Below, piece by piece: positions 36,551 to 48,146 of a DNA stretch of 64,000 nt (within the stretch, counting starts at the first letter, position 1; each line of letters starts with the position of its first letter). The notes beneath the pieces are model-generated. The model worked only from the letters and a program-made list of their open reading frames with translations. It ran no database searches and was not told the origin of the DNA. Origin of the DNA: Gossypium raimondii (Eukaryota; Streptophyta; Magnoliopsida; Malvales; Malvaceae); assembly GCF_025698545.1 (NCBI RefSeq), contig NC_068567.1, forward strand, positions 8,866,001 to 8,930,000, written 5' to 3'. Both the position numbers and the translations under genes were made by a program.

Positions 36551-36559
36551 CTTAACCTG

Positions 36560-37150
36560 AACATCCAGAAATGACATTACACAAATATAAGCAGTGTGCC
36601 CATAAAAACCTTTGGTGGTAATCTCTTAGTAAATGGATTTGCAGTCATGAAGCTTGCCCCAATATGCTTTATAGACATCTAACCAATCTAAACTCTTACT
36701 TTAACAACAATGAATTTCAAGTTTATGTGCATTGATGTTGATGTCTTCCTATTGTTATTAGAATACAAGACTAACATTTATTGTCACAATTTGCAGCCTA
36801 TTGGCAATTTTGCAACCATATTCCATCAAAATCAGAGTCTATATACCTAACGATTTTTAACTTATCAGACGTTTGACTTATGAACATGTATTGTTCTGTT
36901 TTCTGAAGATAACGTATGAATCATTTAATTGCTTTCCAATTATCCATACCTGAATTGCTCAAATATCTACATTTTACAATAATGTAAGCAACATTCGGAT
37001 GCGTACAAAACCTAAACACATATTAAATTGTTGAAGCATAGGAAATCTTTTGCATACCATTGAGATATTGATCTTTGAATGTCATATTCATCATTATTCC
37101 AAACAAACAAGGCATTGATATGTTGAATTAACATTTTCGATTTCCCCCTA
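36560..37150 (-). pseudogene. Ty1/Copia pol 3' end relic (RNase H region)
   Basis: Minus-strand pieces read 'RYLQKTEQYM', 'VRYIDSDFDG', 'VFYSNNRKTSTSMHI', 'KFIVVKVRV' and finally 'KHIGASFMTANPFTKRLPPKVF'. This is the order and wording of the RNase H end of plant Copia polyproteins. Several stops and frame changes make it a relic. It may extend right of 37150, but I cannot follow it. Confidence 0.65.
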
Positions 37151-38557
37151 TTAACCAAATTTAGAAATAAAGAATGGATACACTGATAATCCTCGGAGAC
37201 TCCAAAATATTAAACACAAGCACCAAAAATGATAACAATAGTCCAATGCATGTATAGACACAACTTCCTTAAACACTATAAGCATGCACACAAATGCCAT
37301 ATGTAAGCTCCGAACACAAATATCTTATAGCATGCCAACTATACCCGAAGCTTTTCCAATTTGTTTAATAGGCATCATTATTTCAACACCATATAAAAGC
37401 AATAAACATCAACCTTAGCGTTTAGAACTCAAATTATTTCTATATCCATAGCATTCACCATACCCGTATAGCAAAATATGTATAATCACAAAGCACTTCA
37501 ATAGACAATCAACAAGACAAGTTTCATATTCCACGAGATCAATTAACTACAAAAGTATATAATTAACAACACAACCGTAAGGTTATTTATTTAATCAAAC
37601 GTATATTGAAAAATTGAATTTAGTAAGAACAAACTGAATTCATTAAGCCTCCATAACCGTTTTCTTCCTTTTAGCCTTAGATGACTCGACCACCTCCTTT
37701 GCTACAATAACACATCCAAAACAATAAACAAAAACTCCTAAATTTATCATGAGATGCAATTTGATATAGCGAATCACTTTTTCGCTTAGTAGAACCACTT
37801 AAGAGAAACCTAATCTAAACTTACAGAAACTAAAATCTAGCATTATAACTAAGTTTAAAAACCCTAAATCTCTCTAGACCAACTTTAATCCCCAACAAAA
37901 CTGAAAGTTCCTAACCTTTCTCTCTCTAGAGCTCATTAATGGCATCTCTCAAAAACCTAATCTAAACTCAAAGTAAATCTAATTATTGTTCTAATACGAT
38001 CCTAAAACTAAAATAATCAAAAAGGCATCCAAAAAACATTTAAAAAAACCCCCACAAAATTGAAGCTTTCTCTAGCACATTACAAAACATGAATGAAAAA
38101 ATATTGTTGAAATAAAATTCTAATGATTGAAATAAAAGATTATAATTAAAAAACACATTACCTTGTTGAAATCAAGTGATTAGATTTAAGAAAACTCAAA
38201 TAATCATGTTCATATTTCAATGGAAATTTCCAAAAAAATTAGATAAAAAGTTGGAATAGAAAGATATTTTATTTTAAAAATTGAAATAATGAAAGATTTT
38301 GTTACAAACTTTACCTTCAATGTTTGGATTAAATACAAGTTGCCATGACTTTAATGAAATTAGAATTGGGTTGAGAAAATTATTTAATTGGAAAATTAAT
38401 TTAGTTAATTTGATTAAATAAATAATATTTATTTTGGAAATAAAAATCAAATATTTAGTTGGATTAAATTATAAAGTGTTGGGGTTAAAGTTCAGGAAGC
38501 ACATATAATTGAAACCAATACATGAGAGGCTCAATCTGCCTCACATAAAAATATGAG
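37151..38557. other. Intergenic DNA, possibly more Copia debris
   Basis: AT-rich, without clear frames. Parts near 37100-37650 may be the eroded continuation of the Copia element. The last 400 bp before the plastid insertion show nothing recognisable. Confidence 0.35.
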
Positions 38558-38787
38558 GATCGCCCTTGTTGACGTTCCTTTACTCCGACAGCATCTAGGG
38601 TTCCTCGAACAATGTGATATCTCACATCGGGTAAATTCTTAACCTTTCCCCCTCTTACTAAGACTACAGAATGTTCTTGTAAATTATGGCCAATACCAAG
38701 TATATAAGCAGTGATTTCAAACCTAGAGGTTAATCGTACTCTGGCAACTTTACGTAAGACAGAGTTTGGTGTTTTGGGGTGATAGTG
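38558..38787 (-). pseudogene. rps12: Plastid rps12 exon 2 copy
   Basis: The minus strand encodes the central part of ribosomal protein S12 ('[20 protein letters not shown]', '[12 protein letters not shown]'), open over its whole length but with several amino-acid changes (for example a Pro-to-Leu-type change in 'YILG'). In plastids this exon is trans-spliced to a distant exon 1. Here it is isolated, its 26 bp last exon lies outside the insertion, and nuclear signals are absent. Confidence 0.9.
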
Positions 38788-40672
38788 GAAAAGTTGACAG
38801 ATAAGTCACCCTTACTGCCACTCTACAAAACCATACATGAGATTTTTACCTCATACGGCTCCTCGTTCAATTCTTTCGAAGTCATTGGGTCCTTTTCCTC
38901 GTTCAAGAATCTCCTTCCTTTTTCCACTCTGTCCCGGAGAGTAACTAGGACAAATTCAGTCACGTTTTCATGTTCCAATTGAATACTTTCCATTTTTGAT
39001 TATTCTTAAAAGAGGAGATTTTTTTACCAAACATCTGCTGATCTAATCACACGATCTTATAATAAGAAAAATAGATATTTCCCGATCAATCCCTTTGCCC
39101 CTCATTCTTCAAGAATCAGAAAGATCCTTTACAAGTTTGAATTTGTTCATTTGGAATCTGGGTTCTTCTACTTTGTTTTTATTTACTTATTTATTATTTT
39201 TATTATTTTTTCCCTCTTTTTTTAATTTTTTAATTTTATTCCTTTCCATCATTCCCTAAGTCCCATAGGTTTGATCCTATAGAATCTAACCTATTTTCTC
39301 ATTGAGTGAGGGGTATGAAATAAATCAGATTGATTTTTCGATCAAAAGTACTATGCAAAATCTTCGATTGTTCCTCTTTCTCTATCCCTATCCCATAGGT
39401 ATAGCATTTGAATCAACAGAGAATCTTTTCCTCCTATATGAATCAATATTATTACATTCCAACTCTTTACTGATACCCCCAAGGAAAATCTCGAATTGGA
39501 TCCCAAATTGACAGGTTAGTGTGACCTTATCCATACAGTTATACACTCTTCAAATAAGAATCTATTTTCTGAAAGATCTTGGCTTTCATGCTTTGGTGAG
39601 TCTCCGAGATCCTTTCGATGACCTATGTTGTGTTGAAGAGATATCTATATGATCCAATTGATTGCGTAAAATATGCGGTAGCAACGAAACCGGGGAAGTA
39701 TACTGAAAAGATAGTTCTTTTCTTTCTATTCTATTAGTATTAAATTAGTATTATATTCTATTAATATTAGATTAGTATTAGTATTAGTTAGTGATCCCGG
39801 CTCAGTGAGTCATTTCTTCCGTGATTAACTGTTGGCGCCAGTCCTAGTCCTATATTCCATTTTGTCTCTGTGGACCGAGGAGACAGGGGGCTCAGCGGGA
39901 AGAGGAATGTACCATAAGAGAAGTAAGGAGCTCAACCTCTTTCAAATATACAACATGGATTTTGACAATGCAATGGAGTTGGGCTTTCATGCGGATACGA
40001 ATGAATCATCTTTTCCACGGAGGTAAATCATTGCCCGCTAGACAATAGGATAGCAAGTTACAAATTTTGTTTCGGTAGGACATGTATTTCTATTACTATG
40101 AAATTCATAAATTAAGTAATTAATTGTGGGGCCACTATTATTCTGTTTGTAATGACGAATCTTGTATGTGTTCCTAAAAAAAAAGAAATTGTCAAAATTT
40201 CGGGGTCTTAAAGAGTCGTGGAAGCACATAAGAACTCTTGAATGGAACTGGAAAAGAGATGTAACTCTAGTTTCTTTAGAAATGATAAGATCTTTGGCGC
40301 AAGAAGAAGGGGTCGATCCGTATCATATTGACTTGGTTCTGATTTCTCTATTTTTTTAAGAATACCGCTTCTCCTATTCGTATCAAATAGAACATGCTGA
40401 GGCAAACCTTCTTCATGTAAAACCTGTTTGATTTAGATCGAGAGAATCGTACGGTTTTATGAAACCATGTGTATATGGCTCAAATTCGTAGTCAATCCTA
40501 TTTTCGATAGGAGTATTTGACAATTGAATCTAACTTTTTCCATTATTTTTCGTATCCGTAATAGTGCAAAAAGAAAGCCTGACTCCAAGTTGTTCAAGAA
40601 TAGTGGCGTTGTTGAGTTTCTCGATGCTTTGACTTAGGATTAGTCAGTTTTATTTCTTGATGGGGGTAGGGA
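38788..40672 (+). other. Plastid rps12-trnV spacer copy
   Basis: Non-coding chloroplast inverted-repeat sequence, including the trans-splicing intron half upstream of rps12 exon 2. The open frames in it (38779-38982, 39302-39511, 39832-40026) correspond to spacer frames in plastid DNA and are not nuclear genes. Confidence 0.8.
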
Positions 40673-40744
40673 AGGGATATAACTCAGCAGTAGAGTGTCA
40701 CCTTGACGTGGTGGAAGTCATCAGTTCGAGTCTGATTATCTCTA
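40673..40744 (+). pseudogene. trnV-GAC: Plastid trnV-GAC copy
   Basis: A 72 nt tRNA-Val gene with anticodon GAC at 40705-40707. Relative to the plastid gene I see changes in the D-loop (GCGG to GCAG), the T-stem (GCCTG to GTCTG) and the acceptor stem (ATCCC to ATCTC), all C-to-T or G-to-A. These weaken pairing, so it is probably not used. It could still be reported by tRNA finders. Confidence 0.9.
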
Positions 40745-40969
40745 AACCGAATGTGAGTTTTTTATTTTGCCTTGCCCCCCACTGTGATCGAATAAGAATG
40801 AATAAGAGGCTTGTGGGATTGACGTGAGAGGGTAAGAATGGCTATATTTCTAGGAGCGAACTTCAAACGAATATGAAGCGCATGGATACAAGTTATGCCT
40901 TAGAATAAAATATAATTCCCAACCGGCTTTGTCTACGAACAAGGAAGCTATAAGTAATACAACTATGAA
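40745..40969 (+). other. Plastid trnV-rrn16 spacer copy
   Basis: Carries the region that holds the rrn16 promoter in plastids. No nuclear signal is expected. Confidence 0.6.
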
Positions 40970-41236
40970 TCTCATGGAAAGTTCGATCCTGGTTCAGGAT
41001 GAACGCTGGTGGCATGCTTAACACATGCAAGTCGGATGGGAAGTGGAGTTTTCAATGGTGGACGGGTGAGTAACGCGTAAGAACCTGCCCCTAGGAGGGG
41101 AACAACAGCTAAAAACGACTGTTAATACCCAATAGGCTGAAGAGCAAAAGGAGGAATCCACCCGAGAAGGGGCTCGCGTCTGATTAGCTAGTTGGTGAGG
41201 CAATAGCTTATCAAGGCGATGATCAGTAGCTGGTTC

Positions 41237-41272
<36 letters not shown>

Positions 41273-41844
41273 TCTAGACTTCTACGAAAGGCAGCAATGG
41301 AGAATTTTTCGCAATGGGTTAAAGTCTGACGGAGCAATACTACTTGAAGGTAGAAGGCCCACGGGTCGTGAACTTCATTTCTCAGAAAAGAAGCAATGAC
41401 GGTATCTGGGGAATAAGCATTGGTTAACTCTATGCCAGAAGCCGCTGTAATATAGAGGATGCAAGCGTTATCCGAAATGATTGGGCGTAAAGCGTCTGTA
41501 GGTGGCTTTTTAAGTCCGTCTTCAAATCCAAGGGCTCAACCCTGGACAGACGATGGAAACTACCAAGCTGAAGTACGGTAGAGGCAGGGAGAATTTTTGG
41601 TGGAGCGATGAAATGCGTAGAGATCGAAAAGAACACCAACGATGAAAGCAGTCTGCTGGGCCGACACTGACATTGAGAGACGAAAGCTAGGGGAGCGAAT
41701 AAGATTAGATACCCCAGTAGTCCTAACCGTAAACGATGGGTACTAGGCGTTGTGCGTATCGACCCGTGCAGTGTTGTAGCTAACGCGTTAAGTATCCCAC
41801 TTGGGGAGTACGTTCGCAAGAATGAAACTCAAAGGAATTGACAA

Positions 41845-41884
<40 letters not shown>

Positions 41885-42460
41885 CAAAGCGAAGAACCTT
41901 ACCAGAGCTTGACATACCGCGAATCCACTTGAAAGAGATGGGTGCCTTCGGAAACGCAGACATAGATGGTGCATGGCTGTCATCAGCTCGTGCCGTAAGG
42001 TGTTGGGTTAAGTCTCGCAACGAGCGCAACCCTCGTGTTTAGTTGCCACCGTTGAGTTTAAAACTCTGAGCAGACTACCTGTGATAAGCCGAAGGAAGGT
42101 GAGGATGACGTCAAGTCATCATGCCCCTTATGCCTTGGGAGACACACATGCTACAATAGACGGGACAAAGGGTCACGATCTCGTAAGGGTAAGCTAACTC
42201 CAAAAACCCGTCCTCAGTTCAGATTGCAGGCTGCAACTCACCTATATGAAGACGGAATCACTAGTAATCGCCGATCAGCCATACAGTGATGAATTCGTTC
42301 CCGGGCCTTGTACACACCACCCGTCACACTATGGAAGCTGGCCATGCCCGAAATCATTACCTTAATCGCAATAAGGGGGATGTCGGAAGCAGGACTAGTG
42401 ATTAGAGTGAAGTCGTAACAAGGTAGTCGTACTAGAAGGTGCGGCTGAATCACTTCCTTT
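40970..42460 (+). pseudogene. rrn16: Plastid 16S rRNA gene copy (rrn16), decayed
   Basis: 1491 nt from TCTCATGGA to CACTTCCTTT, the length of the plastid gene. Universal small-subunit landmarks are recognisable but damaged. The 530-loop region reads ATGCCAGAAGCCGCTGTAA where CAGCAGCCGCGG is invariant, and the 3' anti-Shine-Dalgarno CACCTCC has become CACTTCC. GGGAGGCAGCAG has become AAAGGCAGCAA-like. Nearly all changes are transitions. A non-functional rRNA pseudogene that can be mistaken for bacterial or plastid 16S in amplicon data. Confidence 0.95.
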
Positions 42461-43064
42461 TCAGGGAAAGGTAATGGTTGTTGGGTATTTTGATTTGACA
42501 CTGCTTCACACCCAAAAAGAAGTGAGCTGCGTTTGAATTAAACTTGGAGATAGAAGCCTTCTTTCGTTTCTCGACAGTGAAGTAAAACCAAGCCCATGAA
42601 CTTATTATCTTAGGTCGGAACAAGTTGATAGGATCCCCTTTTACGCCCTTGGGTCCCTTCTATGTGGCGACATGGGGGCGTAAAAAGGAAAGAGATGGAT
42701 GGGGTTTCTCTCGCTTTTGGCATAGCAGGCCCTCAGCAGGAGGTGATTCAGGTGAGATTTAATATAGATCCAACTTTCTATTCACTCGTAGGATCTGGGC
42801 GGTCCGGAGGGGACCACCACGGCTCCTCTCTTCTCGATAATCCATACATCCCTTATTAGTGTATGGACAGCTATCTCTCGAGCACAGGTTTAGGTTCGGC
42901 CTCAATTAGAAAATAAAATGGAGCACCTAACAACGTATCTTTACAGACCAAGAACTACAAGATCGCCCCTTTCATTCTGGGGTGACGGAGGGATCGTACC
43001 ATTCGAGCCTTTTTTTCATGCTTTTCCCAAAGGTTTAGAGAAAGCTGCAATCAATAGGATTTCC
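42461..43064 (+). other. Plastid rrn16-trnI spacer and trnI-GAU intron part
   Basis: Spacer text typical of the plastid inverted repeat up to about 42741, then trnI-GAU intron sequence from about 42745 (GATTCAGGTGAG...). The trnI 5' exon and the start of its intron, which should lie between, are absent. The insertion ends near 43064 inside the intron. Confidence 0.85.
42746..42859 (+). pseudogene. ycf68: ycf68 fragment in the trnI intron
   Basis: The frame 'FNIDPTFYSLVGSGRSGG...NPYIPY' matches the middle of the plastid reading frame ycf68, itself of doubtful coding status. The start is lost at the deletion and a C-to-T change creates a stop at 42857-42859. Confidence 0.7.
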
Positions 43065-43370
43065 CCCTTACAATTAGATTAGAAGACTATTTTTTATTAA
43101 ATAAATATTATTTGTGTTATACTTATTCAACCAAGATTCTCTTATCTCTCCTTATAAATTGTTATTCTACCGGAAAGTAATGAAAATAAATTCTATTTTC
43201 TAGGAATTACAATTTTTACTGGTTTCTATTTGAGAGAATTACTTTCCTACTAAAAGTAATTAAATTGTTTCTTGTTTTGTGTTTAGTTCGTGTTGCTCAA
43301 GCTTAACTTGACACAATTCGAGGGTACAAGGATAATGGAGAAGGTCATTTGGTTCAAAGCCAAGAATGTT
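43065..43370. other. Intergenic DNA right of the plastid insertion
   Basis: AT-rich nuclear DNA; nothing recognised. Confidence 0.4.
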
Positions 43371-43604
43371 TCAGGTCCGTCTCGTACAAATCACGATTAC
43401 TTTTTGGGAAAGATTTATTGCTATAAAATCACAAACTGGCTCGATTTTCAAAATTTTTAAACTTCCGTTGTAACTGAAAATTGTTTTCTTAACCAGATTT
43501 TTTCCAGCAGTAATGATCATGTAGGCCTTTCCCAATATGTATGCCTCATTGGCTACTTCCCTCCAGAGTACTACTTGAATGTCTTCAGTCAGTATAGTGT
43601 CCAC
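43371..43604 (-). other. Unrecognised 77 aa open frame
   Basis: The minus-strand frame begins right after TTTCAG at 43605-43610, which looks like a splice acceptor, and reads 'ILTEDIQVVLWREVANEAYILGKAYM'. The composition is protein-like (charged and hydrophobic residues mixed), unlike nearby AT-rich frames. I do not recognise the family and see no partner exon, so it may be a relic exon or chance. Confidence 0.2.
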
Positions 43605-43831
43605 TGAAACTACGAATAATAATTTATGGCTAACAAAATAACTATTGATGACAATAATTAATTAGTTAAATACTAATAGGGTAAGAACTTATTGATTCAG
43701 TTGCATATTTATCAATGTTAATTTAGATCCATTTAAGCTTCTGATAATTAATGAAATTTATTTTAAATCTAAAAATATATTAAATATTTATAAGTTACAA
43801 ATGTGGGTATACATTCTAAAAGTTAAATATA

Positions 43832-43854
43832 AATATATATATATATATATATAT
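43832..43854. repeat. (AT)n microsatellite
   Basis: About 11 AT units, uninterrupted. Confidence 0.9.
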
Positions 43855-44232
43855 TTACTTTTTTACCCGTGAAAAAGATAATGGATGAGAAGGGATTGAT
43901 GCTATGCTTATACTTTCAAGGACTTGAAACCCGTGAATGTTGAATGGACATTTTAATTAGAGAAGCGTCATTGTCTTCTTGTATTTATACCTCAACACAC
44001 ATAGGTGTTGAGCTCTCCAACACTAAAAACTTAAATGCATATAAATTATATACAACTCCACGAGGTCTTTTAATAATTCCATAACAATTATCTCAATTCC
44101 CTTTTAAGGTTTGGAAACCATCGCAACTCAATACAATAAACGAAACGCGGCACTACTATTTTGAAAAATTATTTATTTCGATAAATAATTTAAAAACTAC
44201 TTGTGATACACGAGGACCGTGACAAGCTAGAA

Positions 44233-44490
44233 GGACACCTGAGCAACAAGTCAACCGATAGTGAACCTAGAAGTAATTCACAAGTCCTATCTTTCAACAC
44301 CATCATCCGAACAAACACAAGCCATTCGGTACCCAGACTTTCAAGTTTCCGTTAGGAATGTGATGTCGCTGGTCACTAAACACCATGTGGGTTCAACTAT
44401 TCTATACGATCAAATTAGAATGAATGACAGTATATGTTTCATCATAGATATCCTCATCCCATTGAAAACATTCACCCTGCGTATTCTGTA
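44233..44490. repeat. Diverged dispersed repeat, copy 2
   Basis: Counterpart of 6966-7190 in direct orientation, 37 kb apart. The shared core runs from 'ACCTGAGCAACAAG' to 'ATATCCTC'. Between 43855 and 44232 I see only AT-rich DNA. Confidence 0.5.
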
Positions 44491-45369
44491 ACGAAATCTA
44501 GTTCAACGTACCCCTCCTTCTTGTATCAATGTATTAAAACTACTATTTCCAAATACAAAAACATGTAAAAGAATATAAAAGAAGTTTACTAAATCAAACT
44601 AGATAAAATAATAATAAGGATTATTTAAGCTTAAAAGACTCGTTATCTCAAAGGTTAACACGTCTCTGTTTTTGGGCACGCATCTTGATGTTGACTATCA
44701 CACGTTGACGTCATTACTCTATATTGGGTTCAACGATTAACACGTGTCCTTGTGGGTCCCACTCCCCAACATTTTATAGCATCCGTACCGAGCACTCCTC
44801 GTCACGTATGACTCCATCTTGTATGCTGACTTCAGAAATGAAAAAAGCACCATTTTTTTTAAAATACACACATATATATATATATATATATAATATTTGA
44901 GACTTGAGAGTAATCAGGTTCAGAATTATTTATTTATGACTTTGGAGTTTTTAAATTACATAAACAAATGGGTTAAAGTCGTGCTTCATTTATTTTTAGT
45001 TTTAAATATTAAATAAAAATATTTGATAATTACTTAATTCTATTTCTAAAATTAAAACTTTTACTATTAATATATAAAATAATTATTTTTAATTTTTCTT
45101 ATTTCGTTGGCACAATGATAATTCAAGCTCGGCTATTTTTAAAAAATATAAACACCGATCGATATATCATAACTTAAAATTCAAATGAAAATCTAACATA
45201 AAACCATTTTAATCTTTTCTTAATTGAGAAAATAAAAGAGACAGTTAAAATCCATTAGGGGCTGAAACAATACATTTCCTTAATTATTCAATACTTTTAT
45301 AAATAAAAATTAAGTTTGGTGTTTTTAGTGTTTTTTAAGGAGGTTATAATTACAAATAATAAATAATGC
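44491..45369. other. Intergenic DNA with an (AT)n microsatellite at 44872-44893
   Basis: 44640-44830 is unusually rich in ACGT-core words (CACGTTGACGTCA, ACACGTGTCC), like an ABRE/G-box promoter, but no gene follows. The remainder is AT-rich with an uninterrupted (AT)n run. Confidence 0.4.
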
Positions 45370-45603
45370 ATATGGGAGAAGGAATTGTATGAAATTGTGA
45401 TTCCACATCATCCTTATCTCTTTTCAACATGAGAATGACAAATCGGATTTTTCTTCCTGATTTTCATTTTTTTCTCCTGAAAAAATTCAAATCCAACTAA
45501 ATATGCTAAAAATCAGGAGAAAAAATTTGATTTGTTATTCTCCTATTGGAAAGGATAAGGATGACGTGGAATCACAGTTTTATACAATCATTTCTCTACA
45601 TAT
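45370..45603. repeat. Foldback MITE, 234 bp, arms about 100 bp
   Basis: The left arm (ATATGGGAGAAGGAATTGTA...GATTCCACATCATCCTTATC) is matched in reverse complement by the right arm (ATATGTAGAGAAATGATTGT...GATTCCACGTCATCCTTATC). The arms are about 85-90 percent identical and meet around 'TTTTCTCCTGA'. The transcript would form a long hairpin, a possible small-RNA source. Confidence 0.75.
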
Positions 45604-46904
45604 GGGTTCCATTATAATTTAACACAATTCAACATAAAGTATAATCAACTTAAACTAATTTTCAAATTTTACTATCACTATTAAAGTTTTACTAGAAATT
45701 TTATCACACGCATTATACGTAAAGAAATTACTGATTTAAAACATAAATGCTTGTTTAAAAGTAACATATAATAAATAATAAAACATACAGTTTGAAGCTA
45801 ATTATATAATTGATGTAGATATAAATTGTGTATATTAAAACAAAAATGTATGAAGTATATTAAAAAGAAGTTTTGATTAAGTGATAAATTTAAGGTTTTA
45901 ATAATCCAATTAGCGTGGGTTCAAATTCCATCAAATGCATATTTTAATCAGTTTTCGTTGAAATGAAAAGACTAAATACTCCCGAATTAGTAACTCGGGT
46001 TTAATAGATAGTATATATTAATTTTTTGAAGGTTAATATAAAAATGGGATGAGTTGAGAAGCTGGTTTAAAGCTAATGTCATCCCATACTTACCCTTTAG
46101 AGTATTATTTATGTATTTTGTTAGCTTTATGTCGTTTGATTTTGTTACATTTTCCGTGTACTCATTTATATCTATATAATATTTATGTAGACCGCACGCA
46201 GAATTTGATCATGTTTCTATGCTTTTGAATTTTATACATAATTTTACGAGTTTGAAATAAATATTATCGTCAATGTAGAAAGACGTATAAATTGAAAAAG
46301 AAAAGATTTCTTCCCTTCTAAGTTTGATTTTACAAATAAAATTGCTTATTTGCAGAGTGATGATTGAAAAGTATAACGACATGATGTAATTAGATTAAAT
46401 GTTAATTTGTGTTATTCGAAAATAGAATGTGAATGGATTAATAGAATTAAAAATGTTATGAAGCAAAGTGACCTATTGATGTTATTCAAAATAGTGTCCT
46501 ACCTTTGGGTGTAAAGCAAAGGAAAAGAGGGTTTGTTTCTACATCTTTCTTTCGATAATCCATATTATCCTAATTGTCTCTTTCTTTATATATTATCCCC
46601 AATTATACTTTTTCTTACAATAACAATGATTGAGAAATTCAAAGTTAGAAAAATAAAATAAAGGGAAAATTCCAAATAAAATTAAAATTTTGTATTTTTT
46701 TTGTCTTAATTAATACTTTCATCGTTCTACTATGCCAAAGTTGAAGAGCTAATTTCTGTGCTTTAATTTGTCAAATCTAATTCTTGTATTTTATCAAAAG
46801 TTCAAATTTTTACAAATCCAAATAAAACACTAACTTCTCGTTTTTAATAAACGATAAAATTCATTATTTCTTCCTTGTATATAAAAAAATGGGATATACT
46901 TATT
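45604..46904. other. Intergenic DNA and 3' flank of the ERF gene
   Basis: AT-rich. The part just left of 46905 should hold the 3' UTR of the minus-strand ERF gene. Nothing else is recognised. Confidence 0.4.
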
Positions 46905-48146
46905 TTAACAAGTGGATGAAGAATGATGACCAGGATGAGACCATGGCGGCGGCGGCACCGGAAAATCTGATTGACTAACCTGAGTTTGATTAAAGGGCGG
47001 CCTGGAAATGCCCATTTGGTGTTGCTCACCAAAAAGCAGAGGAAAAGAAGCAGAGGCAGAAGATGATGGTGATGAAAGCAAAGGTGGTGAGAGAGAAGAA
47101 GATAACAATGGCGGTTGGACATTGGGTAATTGAGATGATTGAATCATCTGGTTCAGCAAGCTTGTAGCTTGTTGTTCGTGGAAATCATTACAGCTCTGCA
47201 GTAACTGAGAGTATTGCCAATAATCTCTAAGCATATCAGCAGTAGGTGGGGATTGATAATATGATGGAAAATGGGTTGTTTGAGAACTGGAAACTGGTGT
47301 TTGGGTGGTTGGAAAATTCTGCATTGGTTGAGGAACAACAACTCTGACATTTTCCGGGAAATTAAGCTTTGCTCTGTTTCCCCTGAATCTCAACGCGGCT
47401 TCATCGTAGGCTCTGGCGGCCGCTTCAGCCGTATCGAATGTACCGAGCCAGACCCTCGCTGCTTTGTTAGGGTCGCGTATTTCCGCCGCCCATTTCCCCC
47501 ATGGCCTTTGCCTAACCCCTCGGTATCTTCTCCTCGGCTCGCCGGTTTCTTCATTGGACGCTGCCGCTGCTTCACCTGCAGTTTCCATTGATGTGGTTGC
47601 CGCCGTTTCAATTTCTTCAGTTACTGTTCAAAAAAAAAAAAGGATAGATAGACTGAATAAATAAAACTGTTAAAGCTAACTGTTTCATTGCAGCTTCGAG
47701 TTTTGACATGTAATAAAAAAGGGTTTTGATAGAAAATAATCATAGATACCAGAAGTTGCAGGAGATGATGAATGGGCATGAGAGCTTGTTTGAACCAAAT
47801 GAGCAGTAACGTCTTCTGCACGGCCCCTTTTTTGACCAATCTTGCATGGAGCAAGACCAGAAGCTGAACCAGTTTGTGTCTGTTGGAAACAAGTGGCGTC
47901 CATGTTAAAAGGGTAACAATCCCAAGCAGCAAATCTTTGGCCAGAGACAACATGAGTCAAGGCAGATACCATTGCAGACATCTCGGTTGCTTGATGATGA
48001 CTTTGTGATCCAAAAAACATATCTGATGATTCAACCCTATCCTCTGCTTGTCCTTGTCGGCAGCTATCATGTTCTTGTTGTTCGGGACTGCCATCTCCGA
48101 CAGGTGGAAACCCGACGAACTCACCTGACCTGTTATGGTGCGCCAC
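46905..48146 (-). CDS. AP2/ERF transcription factor (ABR1/RAP2.6-like, group X), start uncertain
   Basis: A DNA-binding factor of the ERF family. Coding exons are 48146-47750 and 47623-46905, with a 126 bp GT-AG intron (47624-47749, donor CTG|GTATCT, acceptor GAACAG|TAACT); the frame is kept. A conserved '[13 protein letters not shown]' block sits in the N-terminal part. One AP2 domain follows ('[22 protein letters not shown]', then '[19 protein letters not shown]' and 'LNFPENV') with the Ala and Asp residues typical of ERF-type GCC-box binding. The C-terminal 130 residues are rich in Ser, Pro and Gln. Such factors act in ABA, ethylene, wounding and stress responses. Odd: the frame opens at GTG 48146, and an in-frame TAA lies further upstream with no ATG between. 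The first in-frame ATG is at 48020, which would give 329 aa and skip part of the conserved N-terminus. Relatives begin with a few residues before 'KVA', which here reads 'NKVAHH' after a possible acceptor AACAAG|GTGGCG, so a short first exon may lie upstream. Confidence 0.85.

Larger units (their letters stand above)
38558..43064 (+). mobile_element. Nuclear insertion of plastid DNA (NUPT), about 4.5 kb
   Basis: In order: rps12 exon 2 (minus), the rps12-trnV spacer, trnV-GAC, rrn16, the rrn16-trnI spacer and part of the trnI-GAU intron. This is the gene order of the chloroplast inverted repeat. The sequence is interrupted by many C-to-T and G-to-A changes and small indels, the mark of an old nuclear copy with methylated cytosines. 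The left edge cuts at the end of rps12 exon 2 and the right edge falls inside the trnI intron. The trnI 5' exon is missing at an internal deletion near 42742. Confidence 0.95.

Noticed and set aside
38779..40026. Small frames in the plastid spacer as nuclear genes
   Set aside because: They lie in non-coding plastid spacer text and lack plant nuclear gene signals.
40673..40744. trnV-GAC as a working nuclear tRNA gene
   Set aside because: Stem-breaking transitions and its position inside decayed plastid DNA make function unlikely.
41018..42501. Open frames within the 16S rRNA copy
   Set aside because: They are chance frames in an rRNA pseudogene.
47271..47664. Plus-strand frames antisense to the ERF gene
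   Set aside because: They mirror the GC-rich AP2 coding sequence and have no independent support.
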